Below are positions 34,958 to 43,515 of a DNA stretch of 64,000 nt, in pieces (position 1 is the first letter of the stretch; every line of letters starts with the position of its first letter). The stretch is from Ramlibacter henchirensis (GTDB taxonomy: Bacteria; Pseudomonadota; Gammaproteobacteria; Burkholderiales; Burkholderiaceae_C), in NCBI RefSeq assembly GCF_004682015.1, contig NZ_SMLM01000001.1, positions 496,001-560,000 of the forward strand, written 5' to 3'. The translations under genes and the position numbers were made by a program. The notes beneath the pieces were generated by a model. That model made no database searches and was not told the origin of the DNA. It was given only the letters and a program-made list of their open reading frames with translations.

Positions 34958-36049
34958 TCAGGCGGTCGGGAAATGCTGCTGCACCAGCGCATCGAAGCGC
35001 GCGCTCCAGTCGGCACGCCAGCGCTCGCGCCGTGCGGCGTCGATCCAGGCGCCGTCCAGGCCGTTGTGCATGAGGCCGCGCAGGTCTTCGATGCTGCAGC
35101 CGAACTGTTCGACCATCATGCTCCAGGCCTGCGTGGGCGAGATGTTGTGCAAGGTCGGGTCGTCGCTGTTGGGGTGGACCTTCAGGCCCAGCGAAAGCAT
35201 GCGGCGGATCGGGTGGTCCAGCGCCCAGCGCTCGGGTGCCAGCGTGCGCAGGTAGTAGGAATTGGCCGGCACGATGGTGAACACGATCCCGCGCTCCAGG
35301 CACCGCTGCACGAGCTCGGGCCGGTCGACCACCGTGTAGCCGTGGTCGATTCGGTCCACGCCCAGCGTGTCGAGGGCCGTCTGCACATTCGTCCATGGCA
35401 TCCCGTATTCGCCGGCATGTGCCGTCGTGCGAAGTCCGGCGCGGCGCGCGGCCGCATAGGCCGACGCGAAGAGTTCGGGTGCGCCCAGCGCCTCGCGATA
35501 GTCGATGCCGATGCCGGGCACCTCGTCGCGGCGCGCGGCCACCATCCACGCGACCATCTCATCGGCCTCGGCCGGCGGCGCCTCGCGGTCGATGGCGGGC
35601 ACGAGGCGACCGACGATGCCGAGGTCGCGCTCGGCGTCGTTCGCGGCCTGCACGATCGCGTCCTGCAACACTCGGTACGACAAGCCCGAGTGCCTGACGA
35701 CGCCCGTGGGGTTCCAGAAGAACTCGCTGTAGAGGACGTTGTGCGCGCGCGCGTCCTCCAGGTATTCACGGGTGAGCCGGTAGAGGTCGTCGGGGCGGCG
35801 CAGGACATGCCTCTCCAGCGCCCGCAGGCCCGGGATCGCCCCCTGGCGCTTCTCGCCGTGGGCGAACAGCCCATCGATCTGCTCGGGCGCGATGCCGCCC
35901 TCGCGCTGCGCGAGTTCATGGAAGGTCGCCTGGCGGATCGCGCCCAGCAAGTGGCAGTGCAGTTCCACCTTGGGCAGCGCCCGGCAGAAGGCGTGCAGGG
36001 CGGGGCCCTGGGCGGCGGCGTCGGCCGCGGGAACGAATGGGTCTGTCAT
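34958..36049 (-). CDS. Adenosine deaminase-like amidohydrolase
   Basis: 363-residue TIM-barrel metal-dependent deaminase of the adenosine/AMP/6-aminodeoxyfutalosine deaminase family. Metal and catalytic residues are visible: HCH in KVELHCHLLGA (near 30), HAGE with the catalytic Glu, IDHG with the conserved His, and HPNSDDP with the terminal Asp pair. The family HLDGS segment reads HLLGA, a divergence that could change purine-ribose recognition. It sits between PhoX and a Bug receptor on one strand. The likely activity is hydrolytic deamination of an adenine-type nucleoside; the exact substrate is uncertain. The start at MTDPFVP was preferred over an upstream ATG. Confidence 0.9.
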   Translation of the reverse strand: MTDPFVPAADAAAQGPALHAFCRALPKVELHCHLLGAIRQATFHELAQREGGIAPEQIDGLFAHGEKRQGAIPGLRALERHVLRRPDDLYRLTREYLEDARAHNVLYSEFFWNPTGVVRHSGLSYRVLQDAIVQAANDAERDLGIVGRLVPAIDREAPPAEADEMVAWMVAARRDEVPGIGIDYREALGAPELFASAYAAARRAGLRTTAHAGEYGMPWTNVQTALDTLGVDRIDHGYTVVDRPELVQRCLERGIVFTIVPANSYYLRTLAPERWALDHPIRRMLSLGLKVHPNSDDPTLHNISPTQAWSMMVEQFGCSIEDLRGLMHNGLDGAWIDAARRERWRADWSARFDALVQQHFPTA

Positions 36050-36128
36050 CACGGTGGAACTCTTCTCTCGGGCGCGCGCGGCGAGGGGGCGCACAGGGGA
36101 TTCGCGAAACGTCCGCCGGCGACGCGCT

Positions 36129-38060
36129 TCAGGTCCCGATGACGCCGCCGTCCGCCCTTCGGATCACCACGGTGGCCGACCGCGGCCTTCCCCCTGGCCG
36201 GTAGTCCGGCCAGTTCGAGAAGCGGGCCGGGTCGGCCGGGTCGCTGCGGTCGCTGGGCGTCTCGCCGGGATGCTGGATGTTGATGAACATCGTGCGGCCG
36301 TCCGGTGTCATGGTCATGCCGGTCACCTCGCAGTTGGTCGGTCCGGTGAGGAAGCGCCGCATCTCGCCGGTGGCCAGGTCGCAGGCCAGCATCTGGTTGT
36401 TGCCGATGTTGGCGAACTCGCCCTTGTACATCTGGGTCGCATGCGCGTCCGTCTGCACCCACAGCACGCCGCGCGCGTCGAAAGTGATGCCGTCGGGGCA
36501 GGCGAACAGGTCGCCGCGGATGTTGCCCTTGGCCTCCGACCGGGCCTGGGCCGGGTCGCCCGCGAGCACGAGGTGGTCCCAGCGGAACCGGGTCGCGTCG
36601 AAGTCGCCGCCACCGTCGCCGCCCTCGCGCCAGCGGATGATGTGGCCATGCGTGTTGTTGGCCCGGGGATTGGCGGGGTCCGGCCCCGGCAAGCCGGCCG
36701 CGCCGCGATCGGCATTGTTGGTGAGCGTGCAGTAGACCGTGCCGCTCATGGGATCGATGGCCAGCCACTCGGGCCGGTCCATCTTCGTCGCGCCCAGCGC
36801 GTCGCTCGCCTGCCGGGACTTGATGACGACCTCGCCCTGGTCGGCGAAACCGCTGCCGGCGGTCAGCGGACCCTGGCCGTGCACCAGCGCAATCCACTGG
36901 CCGACGCCCTCCGCATCGAAGCGTGCGACGTAGAGAGTGCCGTGGTCCAGCAGCTCGCGGTTGGCCTGCGCGGCGGTCAGTCCGTTGCCGGCCGGACGGA
37001 TGCGATCGCGGCTGACGAACTTGTAGATGTATTCATTGCGCGCGTCCTCTCCGCTGTACACCACCGCGCGGCCGTCGCGCGTCACCGCCACCCACGCGCC
37101 CTCGTGCGCTGCGCGGCCGAGCGCGGTGCGCTTCACCGGCGTGGAAGCCGGGTCCATGGGATCGACCTCGACCACCCAGCCGAACCGGTTGGGCTCGTTC
37201 GGGTTCTGCACGGCGTCGAAGCGGGCGTCGTGCTCGGGCCAGCGGAAGGACGCCGTGCGCGTCAGGCCCCAGCGCCGCTGGTGGGCGTCGAGCTTCTCGC
37301 CGGCGGCGAAGTAATTGCGAAAGTTCTCCTCGCCGCTCAGGTACGTGCCCCACGGTGTCATGCCGGCAGCGCAGTTGTTGAACGTGCCCAGCACGGTGCG
37401 GCCCTGCGGGTCCGCCGCCGTGCGCATCAGCGGATGCCCGGCTGCCGGGCCGCCGATGCTGAAGGGCGTGTTCGCGGTGATCCGGCGCGCGAATCGCGAC
37501 GGCCGCACCATGCGCCACTCGCCGCCTGCCGTTTGCTCGACCTCGATGACCGCGATCCCGTGCGCGGCCTGCGACTTGCGAACCTTCTCCGCCGTCCAGG
37601 TCTTCAGTCCATCCGTGTGCAGCAGGCCGTCATCCACGTACTCGTGGTTCATCACGAGGAGGCCGCGGCGCGAGCCGTCCAGCGGAAAGTAGTGGATGCC
37701 GTCGTGGTGCATGCCCATCTGCGCAGCCTGCTCATCCGCAGTGTTGCCGGCGTCGGGACGCCAGGCCGGCAGGTTGCCGGGCAGGCCCACCGGCTCGCCC
37801 CAGGGCGCCAGCGCCGACGCGATGTACCCGTTGGGAACCGCCAGGCGGTCGCCGGTGCCAACGGGGATCGCAGCGAAGGCGGGTTTCAGGCGCGCCGCCG
37901 GGGTGCTGGCGCAGCCGGCGAGCCAGGGGGCGAACAGGGTCGCGGCCGCCACGCCCGCGGATGCCTTGAGCACGATGCGCCGCGCAGGGTCGCGCAGCTC
38001 GCGGATGTGGGGCTGCGAGGACGGATTGCTGTCCTCCATCTCCTCGTAGGACTTGGCCAT
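36129..38060 (-). CDS. PhoX-type alkaline phosphatase (DUF839)
   Basis: 643-residue protein of the PhoX family, calcium- and iron-dependent monomeric alkaline phosphatases that release phosphate from organophosphates outside the cytoplasm. The N-terminus has a twin-arginine-like RRIVLKASAG and a hydrophobic stretch ending LAGC, suggesting Tat export with lipid anchoring. Family segments: GIHYFPLDGSRRGLLVMNHEY, NCAAGMTPWGTYLSGEEN, HEGAWVAVTRDGRAVVYSGED, RPEWLAIDP, CPDGITFDARGVLWVQTDA and TNCEVTGMTMTPDGRTMF. AGGAGAAG lies before the ATG. A Pho box was not identified. It is upstream of the deaminase and Bug genes on the same strand. Confidence 0.93.
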   Translation of the reverse strand: MAKSYEEMEDSNPSSQPHIRELRDPARRIVLKASAGVAAATLFAPWLAGCASTPAARLKPAFAAIPVGTGDRLAVPNGYIASALAPWGEPVGLPGNLPAWRPDAGNTADEQAAQMGMHHDGIHYFPLDGSRRGLLVMNHEYVDDGLLHTDGLKTWTAEKVRKSQAAHGIAVIEVEQTAGGEWRMVRPSRFARRITANTPFSIGGPAAGHPLMRTAADPQGRTVLGTFNNCAAGMTPWGTYLSGEENFRNYFAAGEKLDAHQRRWGLTRTASFRWPEHDARFDAVQNPNEPNRFGWVVEVDPMDPASTPVKRTALGRAAHEGAWVAVTRDGRAVVYSGEDARNEYIYKFVSRDRIRPAGNGLTAAQANRELLDHGTLYVARFDAEGVGQWIALVHGQGPLTAGSGFADQGEVVIKSRQASDALGATKMDRPEWLAIDPMSGTVYCTLTNNADRGAAGLPGPDPANPRANNTHGHIIRWREGGDGGGDFDATRFRWDHLVLAGDPAQARSEAKGNIRGDLFACPDGITFDARGVLWVQTDAHATQMYKGEFANIGNNQMLACDLATGEMRRFLTGPTNCEVTGMTMTPDGRTMFINIQHPGETPSDRSDPADPARFSNWPDYRPGGRPRSATVVIRRADGGVIGT

Positions 38061-38318
38061 TGCACTCTTCTCCTCTTGCGACGCTGAAGAATGTCAGAGG
38101 CTCGCGGCGTTCGGGGTGCTCGCTTTTCCGGGGGCGCATCGACCGAATGCGTACGGAAGACTACAAGGAAGGTCGACTGTGGATTGGCGGGCTTGCGAGG
38201 AGCGGGCGCTTACCCTTGACATCCGAACACAGGAGCGCGACGGCCGGTCTCTCCGCGCTGACCAGCGTCCGCGCTGCGCCGCGTTCGGGCTGCTCTACTT
38301 CACCTCGAAGGGAGCTGG

Positions 38319-38861
38319 ATGACCATGTTTGCGGAGTACCGCAAAGTGATCGTGGCCGCGGTCCTGTCTGCCGCGCTCGGTGCGGCCCAGGCGCAAGAGG
38401 CGAAGGCGCAAGCCCGTGCAGGGGCCGTCGCCGACGGCGTGTCGTCGGTCGTGGGCATCGCCGCCGGCGCTCCGCTGAACCCGATGCTGCCCGTCCTCGG
38501 CGCTGCGTTCAAGGCAGCGACCTTCCAGCATGCCGAGAGCCTGCCGGAGACAGAGCGTCCTCGCGCCTATGCGTTGGCCGCAGCGGGCTGGCACGGTAGT
38601 GCGGCCGGAAACGCGTGCGCCGCGGTGTCTGTCCTCTCGGGCGGCGCCTTCCTGCCGGCATGCATCGTCGTCGGCGTCGGCTGGGGATGGAAGACCTGGA
38701 ATGCGAGTGATCGCGAGCGGCGAGATGCCGGAGGGTGTGCGGCGCTGCGCGCATCCGCGCGGAACCCGAAACTGCGCTGTCCATTCATGCGGCACCGCAT
38801 CCAGCGCGCTGCCGCGCCCGCGCCGCGGCCTGTGGCTGCACAGGAGCTCGTGGCGCCGTGA
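38319..38861 (+). CDS. Exported hypothetical protein
   Basis: 180 residues. The N-terminus FAEYRKVIVAAVLSAALGAAQAQ is a good Sec signal with AQA-Q cleavage at about residue 26. The mature part has two Ala/Gly-rich hydrophobic stretches (about 40-65 and 90-125, the latter containing GNACAAVSVLSGGAFLPACIVVGVG) and an Arg-rich tail with two Cys. AGGGAG lies five bases before the ATG. No family is recognised. It could be a small membrane-associated periplasmic protein. It is followed after 130 bases by the DUF445 gene. Confidence 0.6.
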   Translation: MTMFAEYRKVIVAAVLSAALGAAQAQEAKAQARAGAVADGVSSVVGIAAGAPLNPMLPVLGAAFKAATFQHAESLPETERPRAYALAAAGWHGSAAGNACAAVSVLSGGAFLPACIVVGVGWGWKTWNASDRERRDAGGCAALRASARNPKLRCPFMRHRIQRAAAPAPRPVAAQELVAP

Positions 38862-38991
38862 GCGTGACGGGTTCGCCGGCGCCAGGCGCTGCGCGCAGCA
38901 AGTGCTGTCCGCAGAGGTTGCGCGCGTGCGCAGGCCCGCTTGGCGATGCGCGAGTGAGCCAGAATCTCCCCAAGATGAGGAGAGGGGCTCC

Positions 38992-40344
38992 ATGTCGGTG
39001 TTGCCGATCGTCGCCGGAGGCTTGGTCGCAGTTCTGGGGGCAGGCTGCGCGTTCCATTTCTACCCCGCACACGGACTGAAGGGGCACGAAGAGCAGCTCG
39101 CGGATGCCAAGCGGCGGGCGGTCCTGTGGCTGGTTGCCGTGGCGGCGTGCTTCCTCGCAACCTTCGCAGCGCCTCAGGCCACGGGGGCGATCCTGCTGCG
39201 CTCCGGCTTCGGGGCGGCGATGGTGGGCGCCATTGCCGACTGGATCGCCGTCTCGGCCCTGTTTCGCCGCATCTGGCTGGTCAGCGAGAGCGACGTGATC
39301 GCGCGGCAGAAGGACTCCATCGGCGACGAGCTGGCGCGCTTCGTGCACGACAAGTTCCTGGACGCGGGCTCGCTGGCGGAATTGATCCGCAGGCACGACC
39401 TCGGTGCGGCGGTCGCGGGTTGGCTCACCCAGGAGGCGAACACTCGTCGCCTGGCCGGCTTCCTGCTCAAGTCGGTCACGGGCTTCCTGCACGTGATCGA
39501 GGAGGATCGGGTCCAGGATCTCCTCAAGGACGCCACGCGCAGCCTGATGGGCCAGGTGGACCTGTCGCGCTCGGCCGGCCAGGTGCTGGAGTCGCTCACG
39601 GCGGACGGACGCCACCAGGAGCTGCTGGACCAGCTGATCGTGAAGATCCTCGATGCGTGCAACCAGCGCGAGACGCGAGATGCCATCGCCGGAAAGATCG
39701 TCCATTGGCTTCGCACCGAGCACAGGTTCAAGCAGCTGGTCCTGCCGACCGAGTGGATCGGCGCCAAGGGCAGCGAGATCATCGCCGGCAACCTGGGCTC
39801 CTTCCTGCAGGAGGTGCAGGCCGACCGTGGGCACCCCTTGCGGGCCGGTTTCGATCGGCAGGTCGGGCACCTGGTCTCCCGGCTGCAGACGGATCCCGTG
39901 ATGCGGCTCAAGGGCGAGGAGATCAAGCAGTACCTCCTGAACGACGAGCACCTGGCGCGCTACGCCGGCGGACTCTGGGCGAGGCTGTCGGAGTGGATCC
40001 GCAACGACATCGAGAGCCGCGATTCGGTGCTCCACCGCAACCTGGTCGCCTCGGCAGGCTGGCTCGGCCGGCGGCTCGCGTCGGACCCGGAGCTGCGTCG
40101 CACGCTCAACGCGCAGCTCGAAGCGGCCGCCCGCACGTCGGCGCCGGAGTTCGCGCAGTTCCTCACCCGCCACATCCGCGACACGGTGCATGCATGGGAC
40201 GCGCGCGAGATGTCACGGCAGGTGGAGCTGGTGCTCGGAGCGCGCCTGCAGAAGATCCGCTTCAACGGCACCGCGATGGGCTTCGTGATCGGCGTGCTGC
40301 TGTTCGTCGCCGAGCGCGCCGCAGACCGGTGGCTCGTGGGCTAG
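38992..40344 (+). CDS. DUF445 (YjiN-like) membrane protein
   Basis: 450-residue protein with two N-terminal transmembrane segments (about 4-24 and 43-75), a long helical cytoplasmic or periplasmic domain, and a C-terminal membrane helix (GFVIGVLLFVAERAADRW). The conserved DUF445 segment GAAMVGAIADWIAVSALFRR (near 76-95) and DSIGDELARFVHDKFLD are present. Function is unknown in this family; YjiN has been associated with the inner membrane. GAGGAGAGGGG precedes the ATG. The longer open frame upstream overlaps the preceding gene and is rejected. Confidence 0.88.
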   Translation: MSVLPIVAGGLVAVLGAGCAFHFYPAHGLKGHEEQLADAKRRAVLWLVAVAACFLATFAAPQATGAILLRSGFGAAMVGAIADWIAVSALFRRIWLVSESDVIARQKDSIGDELARFVHDKFLDAGSLAELIRRHDLGAAVAGWLTQEANTRRLAGFLLKSVTGFLHVIEEDRVQDLLKDATRSLMGQVDLSRSAGQVLESLTADGRHQELLDQLIVKILDACNQRETRDAIAGKIVHWLRTEHRFKQLVLPTEWIGAKGSEIIAGNLGSFLQEVQADRGHPLRAGFDRQVGHLVSRLQTDPVMRLKGEEIKQYLLNDEHLARYAGGLWARLSEWIRNDIESRDSVLHRNLVASAGWLGRRLASDPELRRTLNAQLEAAARTSAPEFAQFLTRHIRDTVHAWDAREMSRQVELVLGARLQKIRFNGTAMGFVIGVLLFVAERAADRWLVG

Positions 40345-40376
40345 CGCTTCGCAGCGACTGGCCCGCCTCTCGCCTT

Positions 40377-41213
40377 TCAGCGCAGTCGCACCTGCTGGTC
40401 GTTTTCGCCCTTGCGGACCTCGATCATGGTGTCGAGCGCCTTCAACATGCCGGAGAAGGTCGTGAACCCGTGCTCGGCAAGCTCGAACGTGGGGTCCAGC
40501 CGTTTCACCATCGGCCAGATGTCCGCGGTGTTGACCCAGACGTCGCCGCGCTTCTCGGCGAGCAGCCGTAGGGCTCGCCGAAGCAAGTCAGTGGGTGCGA
40601 CGGGGAGGGCCGGCGCCTCGCTCGCGGCCGGTGCGCTCGGCGATGCCGGCAGAACTGCGCTTGCGAGGGACGTCGCCTCTTCCCTCACTTCCAGCAGGTT
40701 CTCGTAGTAGCGGAATTCGTGGCAGCTCTTGGCCCAGTGGCGGTTCGTGGCCCTGCGGGTGCCCACTCCGATCAGCGTCCGGCCGGCGGCCTTGATCTTT
40801 TGCGACACGGGCATGAAGTCGCTGTCGCCGCCGACGATGATGACGGTGCCGATGTGGCCGAATCTTCCGATGTCCTCGGTGGCGTCCAGGCACAGCTTGA
40901 TGTCGGCGCCGTTCTTGGCTGCGCCGCCCGGAGGGAACAGCTGCACCAGCTCGACCGCGTTCTGCAGGAGCGCATCGCGATACCGCCCGAAGAACTGCCA
41001 GTTGCAGTACGCCCGGTTGATCGCGATCGGGCCGAAGGATGCAGCAAGGTCGACGACCGCCTGCACGTTCACCAGCGGCTCCTGCGGCTTGAAGCGGAAG
41101 TCGCCCCGGGCGTATGAACCTGGTTCCCTCTCCTCGCAGAGCCCTGCGTGGATGTTTTCGAAATCCCAGTAGAGGGCGACGGTGCGGCTGTCTGCCGCGT
41201 CGATCTTGAACAT
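40377..41213 (-). CDS. NYN-domain protein with LOTUS/OST-HTH C-terminus
   Basis: 278 residues. The N-terminal NYN (PIN-like, LabA/DUF88) domain carries the acidic residues expected of a metal-dependent RNase: LYWDFENIHAG (Asp17), GADIKLCLDATED, and IIVGGDSDFMPV. A linker rich in Ala/Pro (about 185-205) leads to a C-terminal winged-helix LOTUS/OST-HTH domain, LLRRALRLLAEKRGDVWVNT to the end, a domain that binds RNA. The combination suggests an RNA-targeting nuclease or RNA-silencing-like regulator, but no biological role is known here. AGGAG precedes the chosen ATG at 41213. Confidence 0.87.
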   Translation of the reverse strand: MFKIDAADSRTVALYWDFENIHAGLCEEREPGSYARGDFRFKPQEPLVNVQAVVDLAASFGPIAINRAYCNWQFFGRYRDALLQNAVELVQLFPPGGAAKNGADIKLCLDATEDIGRFGHIGTVIIVGGDSDFMPVSQKIKAAGRTLIGVGTRRATNRHWAKSCHEFRYYENLLEVREEATSLASAVLPASPSAPAASEAPALPVAPTDLLRRALRLLAEKRGDVWVNTADIWPMVKRLDPTFELAEHGFTTFSGMLKALDTMIEVRKGENDQQVRLR

Positions 41214-41305
41214 GGTGACGGCTCCTGTCCCGGATCGTACCCAGCGCTCCGGTCTCCACCAGCCGTGGAACTCGGGCGCCGCTTCCCGCATCATTCAAGC
41301 GTCGT

Positions 41306-42034
41306 ATGCCGCACAAGCTCCGCCTTCTCCCGCTCCTCTGGCTCGCCGCCCTGGCCGTTCCCACATTCGCGGGCGGCGCGCAGCCCGCCGTCGTCGCCCG
41401 CTGGGGCGACAGCCTCGCGGCTTTCGAGCGTGCCGACCGCGCACAGCGGCCGGAGGCCGGCGGCGTGCTGTTCGTCGGCAGCTCGTCCATCCGCCTGTGG
41501 CCACGCATGCCCGACGACTTCCGGCAGGTGACGGTGATCAACCGCGGCTTCGGCGGCTCCACGATGGCCGATTGCAGCCAGCTGGCGCGGCAGCTGGTGG
41601 TGCAGTACCGGCCGCGCCACGTGATCGTGTACGCAGGCGACAACGACCTGGCCGAGGGCCGCACGCCGCGGCAGGTGCTGGAGAGCTTCCAGGAGTTCGT
41701 GCGCATCGTCCGCTCGGAACTGCCGGATGCACGCATCAGCTACATCTCGGTCAAGCCCAGTCCGCTGCGCGAGCCTCTGCTGGACAAGGCGCGCGAGGTG
41801 AACACGCTCGTCGCCGACTACATCCAGGCCTTGCCCAACGCCAGCTTCATCGACGTGTTCACGGCCATGCTCGACGGCTCCGGCCGGCCCCGCACGGACC
41901 TGTACGGCCCCGACCGCCTGCACATGAACGCCTCGGGCTACGCGCTGTGGAAGCGGCTCATCACCACCCACATCCTCGCGGCCCAGTCGCCCTCCGACGC
42001 GCCTTCGACGGGCGTCACCCCGCCGGCGCGGTGA
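41306..42034 (+). CDS. Exported SGNH/GDSL hydrolase
   Basis: 242-residue esterase/lipase-like protein. Signal peptide to about residue 24 (LLPLLWLAALAVPTFAGGA). SGNH blocks are clear: block I VLFVGSSSIRLWP with the catalytic Ser, block II GFGGSTMADC (Gly), block III YAGDNDLAEG (Asn), block V DRLHMNASGYALW (Asp-x-x-His). Such enzymes deacylate lipids, polysaccharides or peptidoglycan in the periplasm. Its 3' end overlaps the OpgC-like gene by 20 bases (convergent). Substrate unknown. Confidence 0.9.
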   Translation: MPHKLRLLPLLWLAALAVPTFAGGAQPAVVARWGDSLAAFERADRAQRPEAGGVLFVGSSSIRLWPRMPDDFRQVTVINRGFGGSTMADCSQLARQLVVQYRPRHVIVYAGDNDLAEGRTPRQVLESFQEFVRIVRSELPDARISYISVKPSPLREPLLDKAREVNTLVADYIQALPNASFIDVFTAMLDGSGRPRTDLYGPDRLHMNASGYALWKRLITTHILAAQSPSDAPSTGVTPPAR

Positions 42035-43145
42035 CGGTCGCGGGCCGCTGCTCCCACCACAGCGTCAGCCGCCCGGCGGCCCAGAGCGTCGTCAGCGCGA
42101 CGGCCAGCAGCGGCAGGTCCACATGCCAGGGCCGCGTCATCACGGAGCCGAAGAGGCTCAACACGAGCAGCACGACGACCAGGTGTGCGCAGAACACCGC
42201 GAGGGACGCTGAACCCATCTGCTCCAGCGGCCGCAAGCGGGGCAGGGCGCGCGCGAGGCGCGGGCCGAAGCGAAGCGTGACCACCAGCAGGGCGGCGAGA
42301 TTGAGAAGGCGCAGCGGCCCCAGGCGCCACTTGTCGAACCAGAGGTTCATTTGCGCGTCCGCCTCGAACGGCGCCTGGCCCACCGAATGGCGCCACGCGA
42401 AGCCGATCACCGCGAGGATGACCGCGATGGCGACGACCGCGGGCGGAAAGCGCAGCGAAGGCGGGTCGTCCATGTGGCGAGACGCGCCCAGCCACAGCCC
42501 CACCACCCACAGCAACTGCCACGCGAAGCCGTTGAAGGCGCCCGTTTCCTCATAAGGCACGGGCAGTTTCGTAACGATCGTGGCCAGGTCGTACAACCAT
42601 TCGGCCAGGCCGAACTGCGCCAGCAGCCACAGCGTCGCGCTGCCGGCCAGCACCCAGTGCCAGCCATATCGCAGCCCGAGCCAGAACGCCGACGGGCTCG
42701 CCAGCATGAACAGCACGTACATCGGCAGGATGTCCAGCAGCGGCGGCTGGTAGATCAGCAGCAGCCCGCCGGCGAGCGCCTGCACCGGATGCTGCAGGTA
42801 GAAGCTCATCAGGTTCTTGACCGCGGGCTCGTCCACGCGGATGCCGATGACGGCGATGACCGTGAACAGGAAGACCAGCATCGCTGCATGACAGGCGTAG
42901 ACGACCAGGGCGCGGCGCCGGAACGCGCGGCGCGTGGCCGCGATGCCTTTGTCGAATGCGAGCCGCCCGTAGACCAGCCCCGCCATGTACCCGGACAGCA
43001 GCACGAAGCCTTCGGCCGCCGACACGTAGCCGAAGGGCTGCCCCAGCGGATCCGTCAGGCGCGTCGGCAGGTGCGTGACCGTCATCAGCACGAGCATCAG
43101 CCCGCGCAGCAGGTCGATCTCCCAGCGTCGCCGCGCGGCGGCCAT
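42015..43145 (-). CDS. OpgC-domain membrane protein
   Basis: 376-residue polytopic inner-membrane protein with about 10 hydrophobic helices. N-terminal WEIDLLRGLMLVLMTVTHLP and YVSAAEGFVLLSGYMAGLVYG are characteristic of OpgC, the acyltransferase-3-related protein that succinylates osmoregulated periplasmic glucans. The conserved Arg-Gly after the first helix and the E-G-F motif in the second are present. No opgG/opgH lies in the window, so the acceptor may be another envelope glycan. Start is either ATG 43145 or the GTG one codon upstream. Confidence 0.88.
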   Translation of the reverse strand: MAAARRRWEIDLLRGLMLVLMTVTHLPTRLTDPLGQPFGYVSAAEGFVLLSGYMAGLVYGRLAFDKGIAATRRAFRRRALVVYACHAAMLVFLFTVIAVIGIRVDEPAVKNLMSFYLQHPVQALAGGLLLIYQPPLLDILPMYVLFMLASPSAFWLGLRYGWHWVLAGSATLWLLAQFGLAEWLYDLATIVTKLPVPYEETGAFNGFAWQLLWVVGLWLGASRHMDDPPSLRFPPAVVAIAVILAVIGFAWRHSVGQAPFEADAQMNLWFDKWRLGPLRLLNLAALLVVTLRFGPRLARALPRLRPLEQMGSASLAVFCAHLVVVLLVLSLFGSVMTRPWHVDLPLLAVALTTLWAAGRLTLWWEQRPATVTAPAG

Positions 43146-43515
43146 CACTGATGCGAGCCTTTCGCGCGGGTGCGCAGGGGTGCAACGTGGGAGCGAGGAC
43201 GGTTCGCGGCCATGCGCCGGATGGTGGGGCCGCTGCAGGCCGGCCGTTGTAGGACGTGGCTGTGCCGCAAGAACGTCGCACGGCCCCTATCCGTTGGGCA
43301 CACGACCCAGTCGAGTGGGGGAGATCACCCGAGCCCACCCACGCAGGACGGGGCGAGCGGCAGCCCATGGGCCGGGAAACGGCCTGGCTCCTTGCGCGTG
43401 AAGTGGGTCCGCAGCCGGGCACGCGACATGCGACGCCCCGGCGGGCGATCGAATCCGGCGAACCTGCCTGGCAAGGCAGCCTTTCTCGCCGGGTATCTGC
43501 CAAGGAGGCAATCCC
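43146..43515. other. Leader region with a structured element
   Basis: 370 bases between the divergent OpgC-like and beta-propeller genes. The last 60 bases hold a nested stem-loop (43455-43492) and a strong AAGGAGG binding site (43502-43508). The rest shows no gene or recognised motif. Confidence 0.55.
43455..43492 (+). promoter_or_regulatory. Nested stem-loop in 5' leader
   Basis: Outer stem CCGGCGA (43455-43461) / TCGCCGG (43486-43492) encloses an inner stem CTGCCT (43464-43469) / AGGCAG (43474-43479) with a GGCA loop. All pairs are perfect. It ends ten bases before the AAGGAGG ribosome binding site of the beta-propeller gene, so it could be a cis-regulatory RNA element. No known riboswitch class is matched. 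Confidence 0.5.

Noticed and set aside
38053..38322. 89-codon plus-strand frame in the gap after PhoX
   Set aside because: Overlaps the PhoX start antisense, has a non-protein-like composition and no binding site.
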